From positions 1 to 18,459 of the forward strand of contig JAGOUB010000005.1 of the NCBI GenBank assembly GCA_018061525.1: a stretch of DNA of 18,459 nt, read 5' to 3'. Positions 12,911 through 18,459 of this stretch are shown in pieces (position 1 is the stretch's first letter; every line of letters starts with the position of its first letter). A program made the translations under genes and the position numbers. The notes under the pieces were generated by a model that saw nothing but the letters and a program-made list of their open reading frames with translations, did no database searches and was not told the origin of the DNA. This DNA comes from Candidatus Peribacteraceae bacterium. Its GTDB lineage: Bacteria; Patescibacteriota; Gracilibacteria; Peribacterales; Peribacteraceae.

Positions 12911-14167
12911 TCAGACGCCGACGGCGTCGAGCGGTAGGATGACCACTTCGCCGGTCGCGCGCGTCTTCACTTCGACACCGCCAGCCGCGAGCGATTTTTC
13001 CGAGACGAGCGCGCGCGTGGGGATGCCGAGCAGGTCGGCGTCGGCCAGGCGCGAACCGGTGGAGCCCTCGATGCGGTCGTCGAGCAGGCAGCGCACGCCA
13101 CGCTTCTGCAGGCGGTCGTACAGCTCGAAGGCGCGGGTGTAGCCGTCGGCCGTCTTCTCTTTGGCGATGGGCGTGATGATGATCTCGGCGGGCGCCACCT
13201 CCTTGGGCCAGACCAGTCCGGACTTGTCGCTGAAGGCCTCGGCGATGATGCCCATCAGGCGCGAGACGCCGATGCCGTAGCAACCCATCACCGCCGTCTG
13301 GCGGACGCCCGTGGCATCGGTGAACTGCAGGCCGAACGGCTCGCTGAAGCGCGTGCCCAGCTGGAAGATGTTGCCGGCCTCCGAGGCGCGCTCCTCGCGG
13401 AATTCGGTGCCGCCGGTGACGGGGCAGGTGGTCACGCCGGGCTCATAGATCTCCTTGTTCACGGCGATACGCTGGCCATGCTTCTCGGCCTCGATGCTCA
13501 CGTAGATCGTGTCCTCGCCGTTAGGCAGGATCACCTGGTACTCGTGCGAGTACTTCGAGAACGAGCCGCCCGAGGCGTAGGTCAGGTAGGTTTTGGAGGC
13601 TAGGCCCAAGCGCTCAAACACCTTGAGGTACGCCGCCTGCGCGATGGCATAGAAGCGCTCCAGGTCGGCCTGGTCCTTGTGGAACGAGTATAAGTCCTTC
13701 ATCAAGAACTCGCGGCCGCGCATGATGCCCGACTTGGCGCGGGGCTCGTTGCGGAACTTCGTCTGGATCTGGTAGCAGGCGAAGGGCAGGTCCTTGTGCG
13801 ACGCCACGAAGCTGGCCGCCAGCGGCGAGACCACCTCCTCGTGCGTGGGATTGAGCGCCACTTCGCTGTCGCTGCCGCAGACCGACTTGAAGAGCACGTC
13901 GAGCGTGTCCCAGCGGCCCGTCTTCATCCATGTCTCCTTGGGCGCGAGCGCCGAGAGCAGCAGCTCCTGGCCGCCGATCGCGTCCATCTCCTCGCGCACC
14001 ACCTGCTCCACCCGGCGCAGGACGCGGAGTCCCAGCGGCAGGAATGAGTACACGCCCGCCATCGTCTTGTGGACGTAGCCGGCGCGGGTGAGGAGGTCGG
14101 CGTTGATGCTCTGGGCATCGGCCGATGATTCCTTGGATGTCTTGGTGAAGAGGGTCGAAAGCAGCAT
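12911..14167 (-). CDS. proS: Proline--tRNA ligase, compact bacterial form without editing insertion
   Basis: This enzyme charges tRNA-Pro with proline in the cytosol. It is a class II synthetase of 418 residues. LNPTHEE (105-111) contacts the substrate, motif 2 is FRNEPRAKSGIMRGREFLMKD (138-158) and motif 3 GCYGIGVSRLMGIIAE (295-310). The C-terminal anticodon-binding domain (from about 325) includes DADLLGIPTRALV. The roughly 180-residue INS editing domain that E. coli-type enzymes carry between motifs 2 and 3 is absent, as in alphaproteobacterial and other compact forms, so Ala-tRNA-Pro clearance would need a separate factor. The frame extends to 14188, but the ATG at 14167 begins the usual MxxSxLFxxTxKE N-terminus, and the extension covers the -10 box. 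It lies 38 nt behind the DUF212 gene. Confidence 0.95.
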   Translation of the reverse strand: MLLSTLFTKTSKESSADAQSINADLLTRAGYVHKTMAGVYSFLPLGLRVLRRVEQVVREEMDAIGGQELLLSALAPKETWMKTGRWDTLDVLFKSVCGSDSEVALNPTHEEVVSPLAASFVASHKDLPFACYQIQTKFRNEPRAKSGIMRGREFLMKDLYSFHKDQADLERFYAIAQAAYLKVFERLGLASKTYLTYASGGSFSKYSHEYQVILPNGEDTIYVSIEAEKHGQRIAVNKEIYEPGVTTCPVTGGTEFREERASEAGNIFQLGTRFSEPFGLQFTDATGVRQTAVMGCYGIGVSRLMGIIAEAFSDKSGLVWPKEVAPAEIIITPIAKEKTADGYTRAFELYDRLQKRGVRCLLDDRIEGSTGSRLADADLLGIPTRALVSEKSLAAGGVEVKTRATGEVVILPLDAVGV

Positions 14168-14176
14168 GGTACCCCG

Positions 14177-14182
14177 AGTATG
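14177..14182 (-). promoter_or_regulatory. -10 box of proS, leaderless-type
   Basis: CATACT on the minus strand ends 9 nt before the ATG at 14167. There is no SD in CGGGGTACC. The upstream ATG at 14188 would lie before this box and could not be on its transcript. Confidence 0.45.
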
Positions 14183-14205
14183 CCACACTTTCCGCCCCGA
14201 AAGCC

Positions 14206-14625
14206 TTAGCTAGTAGCCAGCGAGAAGCCGATCACCGTCACACAGGCGCCAAAGGCGATGCCGCCCAAGACCTCGGTGAACGAGTGCCCGAGCCGCTCTT
14301 TAAGGTGCTGCCAGTGCTGCAGGCGGTTGAGGATCTGCGCCTGCTGCCCCAACTGCCGGCGCACGGCCACGGCGTCGTACCAGACGATGCAGGCCAAGAT
14401 GAAGGCGATGGCAAACTCGGTCGACTCGATCCCCTGGCGCTTCCAGACCACGAGCATGAGCGACGTCACAAAGGCCGAGTGCGAGCTGGGAAAACCGCCG
14501 GGATGGAAGAGCTTCTCCTCCCAATTGCCCGAGCGCAGGTAGTGCACGACGAACTTGCAGAGTTCCGTCAGGACCAAGACGGCCAGCGGGATGAGGAAGA
14601 GGTAGGTCGCGAACAACCGGTGCAT
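14206..14625 (-). CDS. DUF212 (divergent PAP2-like, YuiD) membrane protein
   Basis: This 139-residue membrane protein has about four helices. The conserved family blocks are all present: HPGGFPSSHSAFVTSL (41-56), VWYDAVAVRRQLGQQAQILN (81-100) and LGHSFTEVLGGIAFGACV (112-129). The GGxPSSHSA and H...EVxxG blocks correspond to the phosphatase motifs of PAP2 enzymes. DUF212 proteins are therefore suspected of acting on lipid phosphates, but no activity is established that I know of. The ATG at 14625 follows a TAGGAT box by 6 nt. The three-gene cluster upstream ends 33 nt away without a terminator, and proS follows, so read-through along the whole minus-strand block is possible. Confidence 0.9.
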   Translation of the reverse strand: MHRLFATYLFLIPLAVLVLTELCKFVVHYLRSGNWEEKLFHPGGFPSSHSAFVTSLMLVVWKRQGIESTEFAIAFILACIVWYDAVAVRRQLGQQAQILNRLQHWQHLKERLGHSFTEVLGGIAFGACVTVIGFSLATS

Positions 14626-14631
14626 GGCCCT

Positions 14632-14637
14632 ATCCTA
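14632..14637 (-). promoter_or_regulatory. -10 box of the DUF212 gene, leaderless-type
   Basis: TAGGAT on the minus strand ends 6 nt before the ATG at 14625. AGGAT could alternatively be read as an SD, but it is on the same 6 bases. Confidence 0.4.
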
Positions 14638-14658
14638 CCCTAAACGATCGGAGCGCGC

Positions 14659-15741
14659 TCAGGAGCCGGCGGGCGTGGCCTGCCAGTTCACAGTGATCGA
14701 ATCGGGGCTGCGACCCGTCATGGCGCGCGGGTTGTTGAAACCGCCGAACACCATCGGGGTGCCGGCCGCGGCGCTCTCGACGGCGCGGTAGAACTCGGCC
14801 GGCGGAACATAGATTGTCTTGCCGCCCTGGCGCACCACGAACTCGCCGTTCACGTCAGTGTGGATGCCATCGACCTGCATCTGGATCGATTCGGTGATGG
14901 CGCGAGTGCTGGCTGCCACAGTCTGGCGGCGTACCAGCACGGCGGTGCCGTTGGTGACGAAGCGCAGCAGCTTGCCGCCCGTGGTGCGGATGGGCAGTGT
15001 CAGCGCACTCAGCTCAACGTTGCGCAGATTAGTGCGGGTGTCGGCGGAGCTGATCTCACCGAGGGCCTGGTTCCGCGTGTTGAGGGCGGTGGCCGAGGCG
15101 CCGCGGCGGGCGGGATTATCAATGTTCGACTCATCAGTCTGCACGCGGGCATCAACGTAGCGCATGGCCAGCCAGCCCGTGCCCAGCGTACCTCCGGTGA
15201 TCAGGAGGGCCTTTGCCACGTTCCACGGATAGCGGAGGATGCCGGGAAGGCTCTTACCCGTGCTCCAGAGCTTCTTCAAAACCGTGCCGACAACGGCGAC
15301 GCCGGCGACAGCGACGACGCCGTCAAGCACGCGGTTACCCACGCTCACGTTGTTGTACGGGTTAAAGAGGCGGTCACCAAAGCGGCCAAGGCCCTGGACG
15401 CCCTCGCCGGCGAAGTTCGTGACGGAGTTAGTGAGGGCGTAGTTATGCGTCTGCGAGATGATCGCATCGTGCAGCGCGCCGAGCTCGGTGGCTACGTCGC
15501 TGCGCGCAGCCTGACGGGCCTGCAGCTGGCGCACCTGCGAAGCGAGCACCGTCAGTGAGTCATGGGAACGGCCGACGGCCAGGGTGCGGGCGGACTCGGG
15601 ATTCGGGACCTCGGCCAACGTGAGCGCCGGAGCGTCTGCAGGGCGGCCAGTCAGATCGTGGATCTGATTGACCAGGTCGTCGTACGTGCGCGTCAGCGGG
15701 GCGGTGCGCGGGGTTTCGGGGGTGGTTCCGGGAGGCGTCAT
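14659..15741 (-). CDS. Hypothetical membrane protein, third gene of the minus-strand cluster
   Basis: I do not recognise this 360-residue protein. A Pro/Thr-rich N-terminus (MTPPGTTPETPRTAPLTR) resembles that of the upstream neighbour (MTPPIDTPSAPDRPTP). Residues 55-105 are helical. Two hydrophobic helices lie at about 138-158 and 173-193, separated by a basic loop. The C-terminal half is predicted mixed and soluble (GEFVVRQGGKTIYVPP, residues near 300). The ATG at 15741 is 15 nt after the upstream stop; the intervening sequence is C-rich with no SD. Together with its two upstream neighbours it probably forms one transcription unit. A role at the cell envelope is inferred only from the membrane helices and proline-rich tail. 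Confidence 0.83.
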   Translation of the reverse strand: MTPPGTTPETPRTAPLTRTYDDLVNQIHDLTGRPADAPALTLAEVPNPESARTLAVGRSHDSLTVLASQVRQLQARQAARSDVATELGALHDAIISQTHNYALTNSVTNFAGEGVQGLGRFGDRLFNPYNNVSVGNRVLDGVVAVAGVAVVGTVLKKLWSTGKSLPGILRYPWNVAKALLITGGTLGTGWLAMRYVDARVQTDESNIDNPARRGASATALNTRNQALGEISSADTRTNLRNVELSALTLPIRTTGGKLLRFVTNGTAVLVRRQTVAASTRAITESIQMQVDGIHTDVNGEFVVRQGGKTIYVPPAEFYRAVESAAAGTPMVFGGFNNPRAMTGRSPDSITVNWQATPAGS

Positions 15742-15756
15742 GGGCGGAGTGGGAGA

Positions 15757-16911
15757 TCAGGCGGCGACGCGGAGGGCGCGCATGATGGCAGTGGGAGGTG
15801 CACCGACCGCCAGCGTGACGGTGGCAGCGGGAGCGGGGGTAGCGCTGCGCTGGATGCGAAGACCGGTACCGGTGCGCGTGACGGTCAGCTGGCCGACGAT
15901 ACGTGGCGCGGTAGCGGTGAGCGGCGTGCCGTTCACAGTCACTTGCGCGGTGGCTGGCGTGAGGATGAATGTCTGGCTCATGCCGCGACGCACGTCGATG
16001 CCGTCGGCGGGCATATTGATGGAAGCAACGGTGGCTGCCGGTGCGACAGCGGGAGTCTCTTGGGCCAGCGTCACGAGCTGAGCCAGTGTCACCGAGCCGC
16101 GGAAGCGGCGGCCGGCGGCCTGGGCCAGGCGCAGCAGGAAGGCGTTAGCATCGGTACCGGCGCTGACGGCGTTCGTCTGGAGGGTCTTGAGGATCTGCAG
16201 ATTGTTCTCGTCGCCGCGCACGCGCGAGATCGCTAGGCGCACGACCTGCAGCTGGTTCTGGAGCGGGGCGAGGATGTCGCCGGCACCGGCCATGCTGTTC
16301 AAGTTCGTGGTCAGCTGCGTCTCGACGGCCGAGGTGACAGCGCCACCTCCGCCGGGGATCAACTGGCGCACCATACCCATCACGGCCGTCATACCGATGG
16401 CCGTCATAATCGGCGCGGCGGCCGGATTAGAAGAGAAGCGCTCGCGCACCCAGCGGCCGGCGCGGCCGGCATAGAACGACATGCGCGCGATCGCATTGTC
16501 GAGACGCTGTGTCATCGTGGTCGGCGTGGGGTGCGGCGGACGGAAGACGCCGGTACCCAGCTCGGGCGCGGGCGGGACCGGTTGGTCGACCGGCTCGGGC
16601 TCGGCCGAGGGCGCGTCGGGGGCCGGGGTGTCGGCATCGCCGAGAGCACTCACCGACAGGTCGGTGTGGTCGCGGGCGACGGTGTCGAGCTCGCCCTGCA
16701 CGGCGGTGCGGTCGGCGCCTTCAAGGCGGGCGACGAGGGCACGCAGTTCGCCCAGACGGGTGTGCGTGTCGCGGGCAACGCGGCCACGCTCGGCGCGATC
16801 GGTCGAAATGCGCGCCTGCCGGATGTCGTAGCGCACAGCCTCGAGCTGGCAGCGCACATCATCGGGCGTGGGGCGGTCGGGGGCCGAAGGCGTGTCGATC
16901 GGAGGGGTCAT
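15757..16911 (-). CDS. Hypothetical proline-rich membrane protein with C-terminal beta domain, second gene of the cluster
   Basis: There is no recognised family. The 384 residues divide into a coiled-coil-prone helical region (15-95), a Pro/Glu/Ala-rich linker (95-130), a basic helix, and one hydrophobic segment (about 165-186, ending IPGGGG). A helical module (about 215-285) containing FLLRLAQAAG...VTLAQLVTLAQ follows, and a Thr/Val/Ala-rich beta domain (about 303-384) ends the chain. The last two parts resemble those of the 305-aa protein immediately upstream (FFSQLNAAVG...ITLADVVTRAR, then a beta domain), so they look like paralogous modules. The ATG at 16911 comes 4 nt after the preceding stop, without an SD, which suggests translational coupling. 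Confidence 0.83.
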   Translation of the reverse strand: MTPPIDTPSAPDRPTPDDVRCQLEAVRYDIRQARISTDRAERGRVARDTHTRLGELRALVARLEGADRTAVQGELDTVARDHTDLSVSALGDADTPAPDAPSAEPEPVDQPVPPAPELGTGVFRPPHPTPTTMTQRLDNAIARMSFYAGRAGRWVRERFSSNPAAAPIMTAIGMTAVMGMVRQLIPGGGGAVTSAVETQLTTNLNSMAGAGDILAPLQNQLQVVRLAISRVRGDENNLQILKTLQTNAVSAGTDANAFLLRLAQAAGRRFRGSVTLAQLVTLAQETPAVAPAATVASINMPADGIDVRRGMSQTFILTPATAQVTVNGTPLTATAPRIVGQLTVTRTGTGLRIQRSATPAPAATVTLAVGAPPTAIMRALRVAA

Positions 16912-16915
16912 GGGA

Positions 16916-17833
16916 TTAGTCGGCCGAGCGGATGGTGAGGATGCGGGTCTCAGAACCGAACTTCACGGAGCGGGCGCCAGCGCGGGCGCCGGTCGCCACC
17001 TCGATGGTGACGGTGTTCTCGTCTTGGTTGCGCGTTAGCTTGAGACCGTTGATCGTGGCGCTGCCGGCTGTGCTACCAGAGAGACGGCCAGGCTGACCCT
17101 CGATGGTGACGTCGGTGGCGAAGGGCACGGCGATCGTGCGCTTCTCACCCACGCGCAGGGTCTCGTTGGTGCCCAGGGCGACAATCTCCGTCGGGGTGGA
17201 GGCAGGGGCGACGGTCAGCGGGGCGGGCGAGCCGGCGGGCACGGGAGCCGGGGAGCCGGCGGGAGCCGTGGTCGGAGCGCTCGGCACCAAGGCGCGGGCG
17301 CGCGTGACGACGTCGGCCAGAGTGATGCTGGTGTTGGTGCCGACGGCAGCGTTGAGCTGCGAGAAGAAGGCGCCGATCGCAGGGCCGTTGGCAGTGCCGC
17401 GGAAGCGGTCGATCAGGGTGGCCAGCTGGCCGAGCAGCGTGCGGTCTCCAGCATTCGTCGCATCAACCCAAATCGTCTGACCATTAGCCAGTTGGCGGTT
17501 GGCGGTGTGGTTCGGGATCATACGGTTAAGCTGCGAGGCGAGCGCCTCGGGGCTCTTGGAGAGCATGCCCATGAGCGCACGGATCGGCTCGGGGAAGATC
17601 GGCATCTGCTGGAGGTTCTCCAGCTGCACGGAGCCGTAGCGGCCCACGGCCTTCGAGACCTCACCGAGCAAGCGCGTGAAGGCGTCGGTGGCACGGTTGA
17701 TCTGCTCGCCAAGGTTGTTGAGCTGCAGGTTGGTGCCGCGGACGATTTCCGGGCGTGCAGTCGGACCAAGGACGCGGTCTTGGGGGGATCCGAGCGGACT
17801 GTCAGCGCCGGGGGTGCCAGAAACGAGATTCAT
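16916..17833 (-). CDS. Hypothetical protein with C-terminal beta-sandwich-like domain, first gene of the cluster
   Basis: There is no recognised family. The chosen ATG at 17833 gives 305 residues. The frame is open to 18373, but that would run through the divergent promoter region and the hibernation-factor gene. Residues 30-110 and 130-183 are helical. A Pro/Ala/Ser linker follows with the repeat PAGSPAPVPAGSPAP (191-205). Residues 218-305 are strand-rich and end NTVTIEVATGARAGARSVKFGSETRILTI, which looks like an Ig-like or other extracellular beta domain. No signal peptide or membrane helix is visible in this protein, unlike its two cluster partners. A TATACT box 26 nt upstream probably starts the whole three-gene unit. 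Confidence 0.82.
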   Translation of the reverse strand: MNLVSGTPGADSPLGSPQDRVLGPTARPEIVRGTNLQLNNLGEQINRATDAFTRLLGEVSKAVGRYGSVQLENLQQMPIFPEPIRALMGMLSKSPEALASQLNRMIPNHTANRQLANGQTIWVDATNAGDRTLLGQLATLIDRFRGTANGPAIGAFFSQLNAAVGTNTSITLADVVTRARALVPSAPTTAPAGSPAPVPAGSPAPLTVAPASTPTEIVALGTNETLRVGEKRTIAVPFATDVTIEGQPGRLSGSTAGSATINGLKLTRNQDENTVTIEVATGARAGARSVKFGSETRILTIRSAD

Positions 17834-17859
17834 GTGGGTTTGTGTGGAAGTTTCTCCCC

Positions 17860-17865
17860 AGTATA
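17860..17865 (-). promoter_or_regulatory. -10 box of the three-gene cluster
   Basis: TATACT on the minus strand has CTGGCA as a possible -35 (18-nt spacer). It lies 26 nt before the ATG at 17833, giving a short leader without a usable SD. It is divergent from the hibernation-factor promoter about 65 nt away. Confidence 0.55.
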
Positions 17866-17929
17866 GCACAGGAGCACCGCCTTTGCCAGACGGCAGCTCG
17901 GAGTGCGTGTGGTTCGGCGGCAAGGCGGG

Positions 17930-17935
17930 TAGAGT
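17930..17935 (+). promoter_or_regulatory. -10 box of the hibernation-factor gene
   Basis: TAGAGT ends 6 nt before a TTG (17942) and 27 nt before the ATG at 17963. Transcription starting near 17942 would give a leader of about 20 nt, almost entirely C and T. No good -35 is visible. Confidence 0.45.
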
Positions 17936-17962
17936 GCGGAGTTGCTTCTTTCCCCCTCTTCT

Positions 17963-18349
17963 ATGAACGTTCAACACTTCGAGAAAGGGATCGTCTACGG
18001 CGCCGAGGAGCTCCCGCTGCTCGCGCGCAAGATCGGAAAACTGGCGACGTACTGCGACCGCCTCAAGGACGAGGCATCGACCATCCGGGTCGAGACGGAA
18101 GCCCGGCAGACGGCCAAGAGCCGGGACAGCGTGAAGGTGATGGTGACCGTCTCGCTGCCGCGGGCGGTATTGCGCGCCGAGTCGCGCCGGGGCCGCGCGT
18201 TCGAGGCGCTGGACCGCTGCATCGAGAAGCTCGAACCCCAGATTAAGCGCTACAAAGAGACGCATACGGGCCGCTTTAACGCCCACATCGCCGCCCGCTA
18301 CGCGCGGCCGGAATCTGTGGAGGAATCCGAGCTGGCACTGGCCGCCTGA
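17963..18349 (+). CDS. Ribosome hibernation-promoting factor, short form (HPF/RaiA/YfiA family)
   Basis: This 128-residue protein is predicted to bind the small-subunit decoding channel and silence ribosomes in stationary or starved cells. The beta-alpha-beta-beta-beta-alpha pattern of the S30AE domain fits. An N-terminal strand is followed by a helix (ELPLLARKIGKLATYCDRL). Strands around IRVETEARQ and VKVMVTVSLP follow, and then the long C-terminal helix RRGRAFEALDRCIEKLEPQIKRYKETHTGR, whose LxxQIxRYK is typical of the family. The C-terminal dimerisation domain of long-form HPF is missing. I chose the ATG at 17963; the TTG at 17942 is also in frame. No SD is present and the leader is pyrimidine-rich like that of the histone gene. 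The family call comes from pattern and motif only, with moderate certainty. Confidence 0.8.
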   Translation: MNVQHFEKGIVYGAEELPLLARKIGKLATYCDRLKDEASTIRVETEARQTAKSRDSVKVMVTVSLPRAVLRAESRRGRAFEALDRCIEKLEPQIKRYKETHTGRFNAHIAARYARPESVEESELALAA

Positions 18350-18353
18350 CCAC

Positions 18354-18399
18354 AAAAAAATCCCCCTCCTCAATCCGAGTGCACCGGAGAGGAGGGGGA
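18354..18399 (-). terminator. Strong terminator for a minus-strand gene entering from the right
   Basis: An 11-bp perfect stem (18361-18371 with 18389-18399) encloses a second 4-bp stem (TCCG/CGGA, 18374-18377 with 18385-18388). On the minus strand it is followed by seven T (18354-18360). The plus strand has no T-run after it. It therefore ends transcription coming from beyond 18459, and it lies 4 nt after the stop of the convergent hibernation-factor gene. Confidence 0.8.
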
Positions 18400-18459
18400 G
18401 ACGGGAGAGGGACGCGCCGACCCAGATGGCTGGGAAGCCAGGTTCGGACGGTCCTTCTC
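18370..18459 (-). other. Right-edge stretch, possible C-terminal end of a minus-strand gene
   Basis: One minus-strand frame is open from the right edge to a TGA at 18370-18372 (ending ...ARPSPVSPSSPVHSD), inside the terminator stem. This is only 29 codons and low-complexity, so it could equally be untranslated RNA. No plus-strand gene start is convincing here. Confidence 0.2.

Noticed and set aside
15562..16236. Plus-strand open frame of 224 codons opposite the cluster genes
   Set aside because: Gly/Arg/Ala/Asp-rich antisense translation spanning the junction of two well-supported minus-strand genes.
17834..18373. N-terminal extension of the first cluster protein to 485 residues
   Set aside because: It would translate through the divergent intergenic region, its own TATACT box and the entire hibernation-factor gene in antisense. 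The ATG at 17833 fits the promoter position.
18400..18459. Possible structured RNA or new plus-strand gene at the right edge
   Set aside because: Short GC pairings are present, but no known RNA signature, convincing start codon context or promoter could be identified in so little sequence.

Overview
The window is dense, strongly GC-rich bacterial DNA, with a few sharply AT-rich islets that coincide with promoters. Three things point tentatively to a small-genome Patescibacteria/CPR-type bacterium (Peribacteria/Peregrinibacteria-like): very large proteins of no recognisable family, a tandem bacterial histone, and a compact prolyl-tRNA synthetase without the editing insertion. UGA is used as a normal stop. 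No rRNA, transposase, integrase or CRISPR array is visible, so the taxonomic placement is inference only.

Left part (1-5300): the 3' portion of a giant helical, coiled-coil protein (at least 1554 residues, open at the left edge); a convergent 111-aa orphan gene with a consensus promoter and its own terminator; and a tRNA-Ser(CGA). Next comes a 119-aa protein made of two near-identical histone folds (5442-5801), followed by UDP-glucose 6-dehydrogenase and a UDP-glucuronate 4-epimerase. Those two enzymes form a two-step route from UDP-glucose to UDP-galacturonate, probably for surface polysaccharide.

Middle (8150-10710): four small monocistronic genes, each with its own promoter, Shine-Dalgarno (SD) sequence and mostly its own terminator. 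They are a 219-aa orphan, a lone STAS-domain protein, and two tandem paralogous four-helix membrane proteins. The paralogs share both promoter and 5' leader, and the 111-aa orphan carries a related promoter and leader, so these genes look co-regulated.

Right part (10712-18350): a D-2-hydroxyacid dehydrogenase (-); a DUF1003 membrane protein and a bacterial PH-domain membrane protein (+); then, on the minus strand, a three-gene cluster of unknown proline-rich membrane/beta proteins, a DUF212 (PAP2-like) membrane protein and prolyl-tRNA synthetase. A short-form ribosome hibernation factor is divergent from the three-gene cluster. A strong minus-strand terminator at the right edge implies another gene entering from the right.

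The genes divide by how they start. UGD, the epimerase, DUF1003, bPH, ProRS and DUF212 have a TANNNT-like -10 box only 6-9 nt before the start codon and no clear SD (bPH's GAGG lies only 2 nt from its ATG), so they look leaderless. The accessory genes have longer leaders with an SD. Histone and hibernation factor share a short pyrimidine-rich leader without an SD.
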